The translations under genes were made by a program, and so were the position numbers. From Macrotrachela quadricornifera (Eukaryota; Rotifera; Eurotatoria; Philodinida; Philodinidae), in NCBI GenBank assembly GCA_022393335.1, contig JAJEKB010020433.1, forward strand, positions 127,576 through 191,575: a DNA stretch of 64,000 bases, read 5' to 3'. Every line of letters starts with the position of its first letter. Position 1 is the stretch's first letter. The notes under the pieces were generated by a model. The model was given only the letters and a program-made list of their open reading frames with translations, made no database searches and had not been told where the DNA came from. Shown one piece after another: positions 12,118 to 24,189 of the stretch.

Positions 12118-13349
12118 ACCTTCGTTTGTGATTGTTCGATAAACACATTATTTAGAGAAAAGGAATTTATTAAATTGGAACTATTTACATAAGACATGAT
12201 TGTGAGTGAAAAGAAAGAATAAACAATGATATCTTCGAGGTGTGTAGTAGAACCAAGGAGCTGCAGCTTCAAAAAAAATGCAACCGAAGCCGGAGTCGTT
12301 GGAACTGAAAACGTTTTAGTACTATCTAAGAAACCATTCAATCTTAAGTAAACTTAAGGTGGATTGGTTTATAATCGCTCCATTATGTATCTTACGTTTT
12401 TCTTATGCTAGGATATATTTTAAAGAAATTGTATTTGATAAAATAATAAACATGAGCAATCTGAAAAATCGAAAGTAAAATTGACTAAAAAGAATCTATT
12501 GCCGGATATTTTTTATATAATTGTTAAGATACCAGTTCCAAAATTGGTTTTTAAAACATGGAAATGGAACCGCTTTTTTCATTTTCGCTAACCGAAACTG
12601 ACGGTTCCGGTTCCGATTTCGGGTATTCTTAGGAGCTGCAGACCACTATAGATATATCACACTCTATATAATGCCAAAAATACAAAATATGGACTCTTTC
12701 AATTCTACTTTAAGGTACAAACGAAACGTGATATATACAATTTTATATAGTAAGGCAAGCTTTATCGAGTGATATATAAGTCAATTGGAACAGTGAAAAA
12801 ATATTACAAATATCGATATGATATTATACTTGATTTTGTCCAAAATAGGAGAGATATAGTGTTCAGCGGTTAATATTTACTTATAACTATATTGCTCTAG
12901 AAAGTTTTGCAACAATATCTGGTATATGGTTCAGTGCACATTAAATGGGCTACAAGATTATGTAAAAATACATTTTATTTGGACTTTTTCAATTCTATAT
13001 TGACGTAAAAGAGAAATGTGGTATATATGGTTTTGTAGAGTAAATCAAGCTCGATCGATTGGCATATGATTTAATTTGATATCTTTCGAACGTAAAACTT
13101 TCGATTATTCTATGCTATGCCGTGGCCACGCTTGTTATGCATTCACATTCAAAATCCATTTACTCTCATGTTTTGCCTATCTACGATTTTTTCATGAAGT
13201 GTTCCTTAACAATCCCTATATACCCTCTTATAAATCTCCGGAGAATTTATGTTGGGATTCTCTGGAAAGTGTTAGGAGGGATTTCGTACGGATTCGCTAA
13301 AAAAGTTCTTTCGAGCTTCTTTCTCAAATGCTTCGATAATATTCCAAGA
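12118..13349. other. Intergenic after satellite, no confident gene
   Basis: Unique-looking AT-rich DNA. A 10-bp motif GGAGCTGCAG recurs near 12258 and 12632, with GC-rich CCGGTTCC/GGAGTCG fragments nearby, suggesting remnants of a short non-autonomous element of about 400 bp. Predicted open frames show no recognised protein. Confidence 0.4.
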
Positions 13350-14285
13350 CGTACCGTAGATTTCCCTAATTCTATCGGAAAATTTTATCACTCTTTGTTT
13401 TGCCTAGTGCGAGACTATTTTACATCCGATCGAGGAAATTTTTTCAAATATGGATTCTCCAGATTCTCCTTTTTCAAATGATACATTGTTTGTCTTCTAG
13501 TTTTCATATTTTCATGGTGCAATTATCGGTCTATGAAAGACAACTCAAGTTGACAAAATTAGGAGGTAGTTTCCGAATTCTGTCGATCCGCAGAAAAATG
13601 TCCCCAATTCTGCGTCTTCTAATAAAATACATAGAAAAACTTAACTTTAGAGAAAAAAGTATTTTTGGACGTTTTTCGAGAGAAATGAAGGGGAGGTGTC
13701 TAAGACATTTTTGTAGAGCAAGTCAAGCTCTATCATAGTCCAAAGGTTCAAGATAACTGTCTCTTCTTTTACTAAGTTACGATCCTTGAAATAAAGTTGC
13801 TTCGGGAGAATGAAAAAAAAGCAGTCCGTAATTCTGCGCTCTACCTATTTTTATCTTTTATTCTGCCCTGGAAACGAAAAACTACTGAACGACAGAATTA
13901 GGAATAAAAAATGGGTAGAGCGCAGAATTAGGGACAAAATATGAGTGAAACGCATAATTAGGGAAAAAAGTAGCTAGAACGCAGAATTACGGACAGCTTT
14001 TTTTTCATTCCCCTTAAGCAACCTTATTTCAAGGATCGCAACTTAATAAAAGAAGAGACAGTTGTCTTGAACCTTTGGACTATGATAGAGCTTGAGTTGT
14101 CTTTCGTAGACCGATAATTGCACCATGAAAATATGAAAATTAGAAGACAAACAATATATCATTTGAAAGAGGAGAATCCATATTTGAAAAAATTTCCTCG
14201 ATCGGATGTAAAATAGTCTCGCACTAGACAAAACAACGAGTGATAATATTTTTCCGACAGAAGTAGGAAAATTTACTGTACTGTC
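13350..14285. mobile_element. Foldback (long inverted-repeat) element
   Basis: Arms at about 13350-13870 and 13895-14285 are inverted copies (for example the segments around the GATCGAGGAAATTTTTTCAA motif in arm 1 and its complement near 14200). Arm 1 has about 178 bp extra, between direct repeats TCAAG at 13545-13549 and 13723-13727, missing from arm 2. The centre holds short repeated units GCAGAATTAGGGA. ORFs in the arms are shadows of the repeat. No transposase is encoded, so this is a non-autonomous element or an inverted duplication. Confidence 0.7.
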
Positions 14286-15699
14286 GTGAAAAGCATGAAA
14301 TAAATACAAGTGGAAATATAGACTGTCTGAATAAACATTGTGTCGATCACATAAATATTTCTTTTCTTCCAATCTATCAAAAATATTACACATACGGTTT
14401 TCTAAAGCATCTCAATCTAAGAAAAAAAACAATAATTCAGGATAAACTATTCATATAGTTGGCTGTAGATATGTTGCTGATTAGAAAATAGTTGACTACA
14501 CTGTTTATTGAAAAAATATCAACATCTAATTGCTTCGAATTTAAGATTAGAGTATGTGGTCTGGCAATTTTTTCTATATATTTTTTTGATATCAAAAATG
14601 TATCTTGGCATCTTCCTTTGTTAACTGCAAAGGTGCAGAATATATCCGTCTACAGCAACGCCTTTGGACGCTAAACCTCGATTCCTAGGGACGTTTTGGG
14701 AAAATTGCTTAGAGGATAATATGTCAGCAGAGAAAGTTTTTCGAAATCACAGCGCAGATTTCGCGCCTCTAGTTAACTGAGAAATTATACACATTTGGAC
14801 ATGAACTTTCAGAAGAAATCAAAATTCTTCACATTAAATCATAAAAATATCTTGAAAGTAATGGTGATAAACGATATTAAATTGGGCAAAAAGGGACATT
14901 TTATTCTAAAGATTAGTATTATTTTCATGAATATATCGAAACTGTATACTCAAAAGAAGAAAATAGAATTAAAAACCGCACTCTTCTCAGGATATAGACG
15001 TTCTTTATGTATAACTTCATATCAAAATGTTGTACAACAATTTTTGTACAGAAGTCGAAGCAAAATGGTATGTGCTTTTTAATATCAACCTAGTTTAAGG
15101 AATTTATTCATGTTTATTTTTTTTTGAATAGGCGCATCAAGATCATGGACTATGGAGCAGCATCAATCACCATCGATTGCTCAAAAACAAAAAAAGACTT
15201 TTTGCATTTCAGTTTTCTTTTCTTTCCTTTCTCTCAGTTTTTTCCTATTTTCTTTTTTTTTTCTGTTTTTCATTGCTCTAATTTTTTTCTTATTTTTATT
15301 CTTTTCACTTTTTTTCATTCAATACAATTTGAAAAAAATCATCAATATATTTTTTATTCGTTGATATAACATTTATATAATAATGTGCTTTTAGGAAGTT
15401 AGCTGTATTAACAGAACTAAAGATATTGAGTAAAGTTTTGCTGTACTCATATGCATATTGATAGATTGATTATTGCTGGCTTCTATTGTTGATGTCAATA
15501 AATATGCACATGTTTATGCACTGTTCGCCAGAAAGATATATAATTTTTTATGTTCTGTATTGCATGTTGCCCACACAGTGTTGATCATTAACCGTGTGCA
15601 CTCAGCCGTAAATGATCGTTTTTTTCCTGTTTCATATAACATCAATGAAAAAGAAAAAATAACTCGCCAAACATGTTACTCATACAAAGAAAACGAAAA
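14286..15699. other. AT-rich region, no confident gene
   Basis: Long T-rich stretches (15120-15370) and short open frames encoding Phe/Leu-rich runs, which are compositional. An ATGGACTATGGAGCAGC start near 15146 could belong to a lost upstream exon of the decayed transposase that follows, but nothing proves it. Confidence 0.35.
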
Positions 15700-16284
15700 A
15701 ATAAATCTGAAAAACCTGCCTTATTTATTCTTAAAAAAAAACAAAGGTAAATCAAAGGGTTTAGTTGAATTATGTAAAAATTTAGGAGTACAACTACCTC
15801 CTAAAATTAAATTAGAAGAAGTTCATGAAATACTATCGGAGCATCCAGCATATCAAGACGTAAATGAAAATAGTTCTATCTCACTATAGACACATCACAT
15901 CCTATATCCTTTTATTGTTTTGTTATCTAGATTACAAAACCTGAAGCTCTTGCACTTAAATATAAAGTTAATATTATATTTGGTCCAAAATATCACTGTC
16001 AACTTAATGTAATTGACAGTCTTTGATGTAGTCAGAAAGCATTTGTTCATTCACGAACAGATGAAAGCTTTAAAAAAATGATAAAATTGATATTCAAATC
16101 TTCTTCATATTTTGTCGAGAGGAAAATTATATTAAAACTATTTGATCATTTCTGGCGTTCAATTGAAGTTTATTCTCAAGGTCAAACATATGCTCATGTG
16201 TTAAAATCATTCTTTACCCAATTCTGTAGCGTATCTATACAATCATATCCTAGAATATCAAATGATAACATAGATGAAAACTGA
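15700..16284 (+). pseudogene. Decayed DDE transposase, C-terminal half
   Basis: Two blocks of a Tc1/mariner/IS630-type transposase. Block 1 (to 15889) ends KGLVELCKNLGVQLPPKIKL...EILSEHPAYQ. Block 2 (about 15930-16284) contains the region around the last catalytic acid, IIFGPKYHCQLNVID (the family usually has N-P-[IL]-E), followed by an in-frame TGA at the usual Trp (DSL-stop-CSQK), then the conserved WRSIEVYSQGQTYAHVL tail. The stop and the break between blocks show the gene is dead. The N-terminal half is absent. Confidence 0.75.
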
Positions 16285-17118
16285 TTGATTTTTTCAATAC
16301 TCCTATTCTATATGTTTATATTCAAATTTGATAGAAAGGCATAAAATATTCCCTCAACTGTAGTGAGGGTCATATGAAAAAAAATAGTTTGTCTGTAGCG
16401 GGCAAGCGGGCGGGATTTGTGGTAGGGTCAAAAGAACATTGAAAGCAACAGAATGCCATCTTAAACCATCCACATACGAACCTCTAGGTCCTCAAGTCCT
16501 ATATTTGGAGAGTATTCGGACACAGTGGGCAACTTAGGCATACCAGGCGGACATTTAACTTTCTTATTTGAAAATCGCTTTTTATAGCTCAGAAGTGGTT
16601 GTATATCACTTTGAAAATTACCTTTAATGAAATAAACCATTTTTTGAAAGAACGACTTTTTTTTGCTAAAAAGTACCTGTGGGGAACCGCAGTCAAAATT
16701 TTCGAAAAAACTATATTGTTAGAAATTATTTTCTGTCATATAACAATCGACGCAGTTTTATGCGCTGATTCCAAATATCGTCTTGATTTTTCCCTGCAAC
16801 GCTATTGTAGGGGAAAATAAATGTGGAAACCTCGGATTTAAATCCGAGTGTAATGTGTACTTCACAAAGTAAAGAGAATTGACGGCAAATTAATTTTTAT
16901 TAAGTTGTTAAAAAAATAGCTGTGTTGAGTCTGTCCTCACCCTCAAGACCTTATCTTGTGAACAGCCTGACCGTTTGAACTCGAGGACGTCTCAATTGGA
17001 CAGAAAACAGTTCAGTCTACAAATTCATTCTACTGAAGTGAGTAATATATGAGATAAAAGAAGTGCTATAAGTCAAAAGTTGCGTAAATTCTAGGAACTA
17101 TTACACTCCTGAAGGCAG
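16285..17118. repeat. Dispersed-repeat remnants
   Basis: Two pieces recur elsewhere in the window. About 16520-16830 (CAGTGGGCAAC, CCAGGCGGACA, then CCTGTGGGG and a GCGCTGATTCC box) is related to 51530-52935. About 16985-17088 (GTCTCAATTGGACAGAAAAC to GCGTAAATTC) recurs in direct orientation at 31507-31610. No gene. Confidence 0.6.
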
Positions 17119-17892
17119 ACATTGGACAAGTACAAGTACGCTAAGTACAAGTACAAATACTAAGTATTTAAAAAATTTACTGTGGACTTTACTTTAGTAC
17201 TTTTACTTAAGTACATTTGTACTAATGTCGGATTTTTTTAATAGTGTTAATGACTGTTTGTTGAATAACTTTTCAACGATTCAACTTAGAGAGGTCGGAC
17301 TTTCGCCACTTGAAAGAGCAAGTCAAGGGACGTCGATGTATATAAAATCCGTTTGGTCCACAACTCTTATATATGTTTGTTTGGAATCAAGAATCTTATC
17401 GATTGTCTGTTTTCATGAGTTTTCATCACAAGTTAATATGAAATTACACCAAAATGTAGCCAAAATAGGCATGTATTTACGCTAAAAAGTGTCATATCTT
17501 TGCACTTCATTTTTGACTTTTCTTACTACATTTTAATGTGAAGATATGACAGTATTAATTTAAATACATGCCGATTTTGGGTACATTTTGGTGTAATTTC
17601 ATATTAACTTGTGATGAAAACTCATGAAAATAGACAATCGATAAGATTCCCGATTCTAAACAACCATACATATGAGTTGTGAACCAAACGGATTTGATAT
17701 ACATCGACGTCCCTCGACTTGCTCTTTCTAGTGGCGAAAGCCTGACCTCTCTAACTTAAATCGTTGAAAAGTTATTCAACAAACAGTTGTTAACAGTATA
17801 AAAGAAATCCGACATTAGTACCAGTACAAAGTACAAATGTACTTAAGTACTGTACTTTTAAGTACATTTTGTACTTGTATCGTAGTGACATC
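17119..17892. mobile_element. Foldback element with AAGTAC-rich ends
   Basis: Arms about 17119-17504 and 17543-17892 are inverted copies around a loop of about 40 bp. The outer 80-100 bp are runs of AAGTAC/GTACTT, like the ends seen near 45750-45900 and 51400-51530 around a hAT copy. The left end reads ATTGGACAAGTAC, matching the complement of the right-hand end near 51520. It is likely a non-autonomous relative of the hAT elements here; this is inference. Confidence 0.65.
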
Positions 17893-18154
17893 TATAATAA
17901 GTCAAATGGAAGACAAGATACATATGATAGGAGTATAATTAAATTCTATTATTAATAAGAATTGTTTTCTCATCTCATATGACTCATATATATATATGTA
18001 GAAGTACATAATCGACAGGGGTTGAAGCTCTGATTAATGCATAGTTAATAGTATAAGCTTTTGCGTTTTAATATCAGATTATATACTTCCTAATATTTTT
18101 ATAAATTGTTTTAGAACAACTGCTCGTTTAAGTTGAATATTTGTCGTTTAGTCA

Positions 18155-21102
18155 ATGGCTGCTGAACGTTTAACTACATTCTTTGAATTTTCTCCTTCCG
18201 ACATTAATCGAATCAATGGTTTGTGTAAATGCTGTTAAAGGAATTATAAAGATAAAAATGGAATATACAGTAATTTTATTAAACATTTAAAACGAATACA
18301 TCCACGTGAATATAATCATATCTTTCCTGGTGAAACTCAACCTGTAGCTGAAGAAGTTGGTGTTAATATTGATAGTCGAACTACAGCTGATTTGAAATAT
18401 AACAAAGAAAAACAAAATCAATTTATTATTTCTATTACAAAAAATTTGATCATCAAATGCAATCTACCGTCAAATTTTGTCGAATATACTGCTTTTAGAG
18501 ATTTTTTAAAAGATTGTAACTTGAAATATGATCCAATATCAGCTAAACGTATTAAACGTGTTATTATTCCTTCATTTAAAGTCAATCTTCTCAATAAAAT
18601 TCATCAAACATTAGATGGTCTTGATCATTTAACTATTACAATTGATGGGTGGTCAGATCGAAAATGTCGTGGTTATTTAGGTATTACTTACCATTTCATC
18701 GATCACCATATGGCACCCCAAGCTTGCTTACTCGACTTTCTGCGATTTAAATCTCCTCATACAGCTGATAATATTCACGAATTAACTGCAGATGTACTTA
18801 ATAAGTTTAATATAAAGGAAAAAGTCTTCGAAGTCATAACTGACAATGCTTCGAATATGACTAAAGCATTTAAATTTGGTTTATTTCCTGACGAATTAAT
18901 TGATGCAACTGCTGATAAAAAACAAGAAGCACTTGATACTGATCTACTACTTGATGATTATGACGGTAAGCAATATTCAATAGCTTAGAAAGTATTGGTG
19001 GTAGTTATTTAAAAAAACTGTCTGAGATCTTTCTTATTAATTGATTAAATTGTTATTATAAAAAGCCACTTTATAACCATTGATCATTGTTTTTAATGTC
19101 AAAAATCTCATTTTCTTCAACAAAAAAATCTTTAATCATAGAATTTCAATTGTTCGCATGTTTTTTTTCCGAACAATAACCTGTCAATATGGACATAATC
19201 AAGATAAAAGTAAACTTGTAGCATGATAATTCAAACTACTGCTCATTTCAAAATAAAAGGCAGATGGGTATTTTTTGAATAACTTATGATAGGAACAAGA
19301 TAGAGAGCTACGGTTTTCACCGTTGGAAAGAGCAGATGAAAACGCATCAAATCATATAAAACAATGACTTCTAACTAGGACTTTTGAAACTTCCTGCAAT
19401 AATTGTATAAAAAAACTTATAAAAACAGGTCTAATTTTTCTAGCAAAAAGCGAAAAAAAATAAAAAAACTGATGTTTTTTATAGAAATTACTGGCAAAAT
19501 AGGCTCGAATTGTCGGATATCGTACCGAGAACATTCAAAGCACTAAAGTTTTCAATCAAGTCTTGGATATAGTTTTGTAGCTGGTCAGCCCTTGACTCTA
19601 ATTCACTCGTTAAAGTTTAAGATTTCTTTTGTCTTCATAGAGCAACCATCTGTTCTTCCACGAAGACCATAGATCACTATTTATTTATGAAATAAGTCTC
19701 AACAATTTTATATGAATCGATGCGCTGGATCAGCCTCTTTCCAACGGTGAAAACCGCAGCTCTCTATCTTGTTCCGATCAAAAGTTATTCAAAAAATACC
19801 CATCTGCCTTTTATTTTGAAATGGGCAGTAGAAGGTATGCGTTATGATTTGATCCCTTTTGAAAAAGATTTCGGATTATATTCATTTGAAATCATGAAAT
19901 GTTTCATCCTTGAAGTGATATTATTGAAACTTAATTAAAATTTAACCAGTATATATATAGTATCATATTTTTTGTTTATCGTAGAAGAGATTGACGTAAA
20001 CAATTTTCAAATGGTGGAAGTTGATGATGGTCCAACTGCTGATGCTAGTGATTCATCATCTGTTCGATTATCTTGTTTTATTCATTTCCTTCAACTTTGT
20101 ATCCGTGATGGATTACGAAATAGATCATATATGACAAAGGTATTAAACAAATGCCACATTCTTATTAAACTTTCGCATAAATCGAGTAAAGCAGCAGATT
20201 TACTTGAAGAAATAAACAAAAATATGACCAACATGAATCTCACCAGGTAGAATAGTGAATACATGATGATAAAATCTCTTTTATCGATGGGAAAAAATGA
20301 CATTGATTTAATTGCTGGATTTATGAAAAATCCAATTCAAATATCAAATAATGATCGTTTAATTTTAGAGGAAATTATTAATGTTTTAGAACCATTCCAT
20401 GAAATTTCTGTGAAATGTCAAGCTGAAAGTGTTGTAACGGCAAGTTTAGTTGTACCAGCAATTGCTTATTTATTAGCTCATTTACGTGATATTAAACCAA
20501 CTCTGTCATGTTGCACTAAACTTGTTGAACAACTTCAATCATCGATTGAAATACGATTTGCTGGTATTGTTCATCGATTAAATCAAGCAATCGTTCGAGT
20601 AGATGATCCATTTTGTGATCCATTATATTATATAGCAACAGTACTTGATCCAGCATTTAAATTTTATTGGATGCGAGATTTAAATCTATCTGGAAACAGA
20701 GAAAATCGATTGAAACAACACATAATCTAGTTGATACTTGATGATACGAGCAAAGATATAAATGCATCATCAATTGAATTATCTAGTACAATCATTTCAT
20801 CTTCATCAGCACCAGATTATTCGTCATCAACAGTTACATTCAAAAAACGGAAATTGTTTTCTCATCATGATTATGACAATAATATTAATTCAAATTCTTT
20901 ACCAGTAGTAGATCCAGCTGCTGAACTAGATTATTATTTAAGTGATTCTCTTAAATCAAAATTTTCAGAGTATTGGTTATTTTCTAAAAGTAATATACTG
21001 AAGAAACAAGTGAAACGCATTTTTTCTGTACAAGCATCAGCTGCTCCAATCGAACGTATTTTTTCCTATGCAGGTGTTTTTTTATCATCACGACTACGAT
21101 GA
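18155..21102 (+). pseudogene. hAT transposase pseudogene, copy A
   Basis: BED-finger hAT transposase in two exons: 18155-18965 and 19985-21102. The donor GTAAGC at 18966 and acceptor TATCGTAG ending at 19984 match the intron position of the second copy (46.4-48.7 kb). Seen: start MAAERLTTFFEF, BED finger C-x2-C then HLKRIH, core TITIDGWSDRKCRGYLGITY and EVITDNASNMTKAF, helical insertion, and C-terminal dimerisation motif SVQASAAPIERIFSYAG. Stops: TAA 18236-18238 in the BED finger, TAG 20248-20250 at the Trp of TRWNS, TAG 20728-20730, and TGA 21100-21102 in the last motif. Nonfunctional without readthrough. Confidence 0.85.
19236..19831. mobile_element. Foldback/MITE inside the intron of hAT copy A
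   Basis: Inverted repeats of about 50-100 bp: the left begins CTACTGCTCATTTCAAAATA, the right ends with the complement (GAAATGGGCAGTAG). Both contain GGCAGATGGGTATTTTTTGA and, further in, CGGTTTTCACCGTTGGAAAG. The element is 596 bp; removing it shrinks the 1019-bp intron to about 423 bp, close to the 426-bp intron in the other copy. No clear target duplication was seen. Confidence 0.8.
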
Positions 21103-23270
21103 ATTGCTTCTTTCCATATTTTCAATTGTCTATCCAGGAACGATAGCATATAAAAAAAATAAAATTTTTTATTTGTGCATAGATTTTATAAGATTATTGG
21201 AGAAATTAAACTAACTGATGATGGTGATGAATTGTTCGGACGACTGAGAGATTTTTTAATACTTGTATCCGTGATAGTTGATAATCGGAGAGTGACATGA
21301 ATGATTCGACTAGATCTTTTCCTTTTTTCGAACAAAAAAAGTTCTATAAAATGATTTAAACCAAAAATAAATAAATAAATAAATACAAATTTCAATTTGA
21401 ACTGATCAAGAACGATGTAAATCAGTTATTTATGAAAGCATTGATATTGGATAAGTTTATAGAAAAAAAAACTAATTACCTGACGTCGATTCTTCATTCA
21501 CTGCACTCGTTCTGTTTTGAATATGATCAACAAAACTCTGATTAGTATTTTTTCAATAGAGTTAATCTTCCTTGATTATACGTATATTCTTGCAAACAAG
21601 TACTCAAAATGCATGTTGTTTTTTATTATTATTGAGAAATAGAAATTGAGACATTTCAATAGATTCTTATATTTCGAAATGCATTATAAATATATATGAA
21701 AAACAAGAAAAATTCATTCCTTTTTATCAAAATATATTGAAGAATTCTTTTCAAATAATATCAATCGATTAAGATTAAACCACTTTCTATTCGTTTCATA
21801 GTTTTAATCTTTAGCGAATGAAACCTCTCCATTGGATATATGTTATATCTACTCGAAAGAAGGGAATGAAAGACAGCTATTCAAGGATTTTTCTCTCAAT
21901 TATCACTCATAAAGTTAATTGCAAAGATGAAGAGCAGTTAATATTAGTGTTTAAACAAAGAATTTTCTTCAATAGTTATTCAAAATGGATCAGAAAAGTA
22001 TTTCTGTTGAAATAAAATTTTATCGAGGTATAGTTACGTATCCACTACATCTATCTTATTTCTCTCTAAATGTTTGTCGCCCTTCTCATCATTCTTTTTT
22101 TCCTCTTCTCTTTTCTCTCTTCGTTGTTGTACATGCTTGTGCATTTGATTCAGTTAAAAAAGGAAAAGAGCCTAGATCACAGACATTATGCTGCTAAATT
22201 ATATCTCGTCTAATCATTGGAATTTTTCCTTTTCTATAAAAAACAATTGGGTAAAGAGAAAAACTAAATTAAAAAATAAGAGGTAAAAAATATGCTACAG
22301 AAATATGAAGAAAAGTTTAATCAACGGGTGAAATTCGAATACACCAAGAATATGTTTAACAACACACCCGAATTCGTCGAACTTAGTCCACGGATTTCTG
22401 ATTTATCAAAGGGCATGTTATCAATCATCAGTACAGTCAAGATAAAGGTTGACTTACTTAAGAAATTTGAAAGCGGAAAAATATAAACAGAAAAATGAAT
22501 TTTAACACATCAACATTTCATCGTGTAACGTTTTTATCCAATCTTAAGGGTGTGAATTGCGCGCAGTATACGCGAAAACTTAGTGGTTTATGAATTGAGA
22601 GTAATGAGAATGTTATTGTAACATACATGTTTTTAATATAGAAATTGGCGAAGTGCTGAGTAGTGTCTACGAGAGTTATGTGACTAGGGAATTAGGTAGC
22701 GAAGTGACGAAGCGTGGCGATTGCGCTGTCAGTCCTTACAAATACTCCAGTTATCATAACCTTTTCTCTAGTGAGTCAAAGCGATATAATTGTGCATATT
22801 GTCAATGTTTATCAAGTCGGACCGGTACTTTAGAATAGTGAGCTCGAGCGATTTTTTGTATTCGTAGAGACTGATATCGTTATCACGTTTTTCATCTACC
22901 ACAGCTGATCGAGATTAAAATACAACCGGATAAACTGAGGATCATCCGACGGGAGTTTGTATAGTAAACGTCGATAGTACTTTTCATGAAACGAGATAAA
23001 TTCGCCGATCGATTCCTTGAGAAAATCGGCGTTGTGAACGCGCAGAGCCTAATTTAACATCCTAAAGAAGAGTGCTATCGACCGAATAGATTGTCTCGAA
23101 TTCGTGAATTATTGTAAAAGACAAACAACAAAAGTTAGTCCATCTTGTCTGAGTTTAGATATAAATTTTCCTTCAAATTAAAGAGAGAAATTGAATAGTG
23201 GTATGCTATTTTAAGCGCATTTTATTTCAAATAGCATAGTTTGATAAACAAAAACATAAGAGCTCACAAT
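21103..23270. other. Intergenic, no confident gene
   Basis: Short frames at 21818-22197 and 22292-22486 (a Lys-rich 64-residue frame) are unrecognised. 22540-23110 is less AT-rich than its surroundings and rich in CG dinucleotides (GCGCGCAG, GCGAAGTGACGAAGCG), and may be a degraded mobile element; I see no protein domain or terminal repeat to prove it. Confidence 0.35.
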
Positions 23271-23279
23271 GATATGATT

Positions 23280-24189
23280 TTAGCCCAAAGCATTGCGGAA
23301 TTCATCCATAGAGAAGTTAGGATCGGGCTTACGACCCAAGGGAAATGCAGCTTCTTTGTGTCCTAAAACACGCTCGGTGGGGATGTTGTAAAATGCCTGA
23401 AGAGCTTGAACACCATGCACATAACTTTGATATTGAACTTCAGGCCAGTATTCGTGTCCACTATTAGTAGATGGAATGCCAGTACCCTCGGCTTCGATAC
23501 CAATTGCATTGTAGTTTCCAAATAATGAATCATCAATGGTCTTACCCGCGTGATAAGAACGACCTGCTGCAATGACATACCACGTTCCAGTGCGACCAAG
23601 TCCGAGCTGTGAAAGTGGACCAGGAAGATCGGTGCGACCATCTCGAACGATTCTCAATGAAGGAAAATCACCATTAGCTGGACCTGCTGTGTGATGAACC
23701 AGAATACTCTTTACCGATATCATTCCACCATGACCGCGTGTCTTCCAACCGTCAACTTCAATGACAGTGAGACCGGCACTACGAAGGATCTCAGCCAAAT
23801 CCGTTAACATTAAATGATTGTTATTTGGTGTACTAGTGCTATTAGTAGGAGAATCAAATACTGTACTGCAGCATTGTATATTGAAAGTACCTGGACAAAT
23901 ACCCGGATGAGGTATTCCACCTATACCTACACAGCGTCCTTTATCCATGCAGGTATTACTACAAGAAACTATTGTATATTACTCGTGTCGATAATTACAT
24001 GTCTTACCATGAGCAGCATTGAATGTTTTTAGCACCAGAACAGAGACCTGCTTTAGAAGTTCCACCTTTTGCGGAGCATTCGTCAACATCGATACAAGCC
24101 TTTGTAGACCAGCATTCTGCGCCGGAAGCAAGTGAGAAGTGACTGCAGTAGAGACAAACTATAGAAATCAAAATACTGATACCGAACAT
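23280..24189 (-). CDS. Secreted N-acetylmuramoyl-L-alanine amidase, bacterial type, two Cys modules
   Basis: Exons 24189-24008 and 23958-23280; intron 23959-24007 (49 bp, GTAAGA..TTGTAG); 286 residues. Residues 1-23 are a signal peptide (MFGISILISIVCLYCSHFSL...). Two Cys-rich modules follow (about 25-60 and 61-92), each ending in a C-x-G..NIQCC signature; the intron lies between them. Residues about 140-286 form an Amidase_2/PGRP-like domain cutting the sugar-peptide bond of peptidoglycan: VHHTAGP (zinc ligand His149 or His150), GHKE (His261, Lys262) and KPDPNF (Asp273). PSLRIVRDGRTDLPGPLSQL and GTWYVIAAGR are close to actinobacterial or phage-type amidases rather than animal PGRPs, suggesting horizontal acquisition. 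The start at Met 24189 is preferred over 24261 because it gives a clean signal peptide. Confidence 0.85.

Noticed and set aside
13400..14393. Related ORFs at 13400-13738 (+) and 14043-14393 (-) as a gene pair
   Set aside because: They are the same sequence in the two arms of a foldback element.
15124..15369. Phe-rich membrane protein
   Set aside because: Two overlapping frames of a T-rich tract; composition, not homology.
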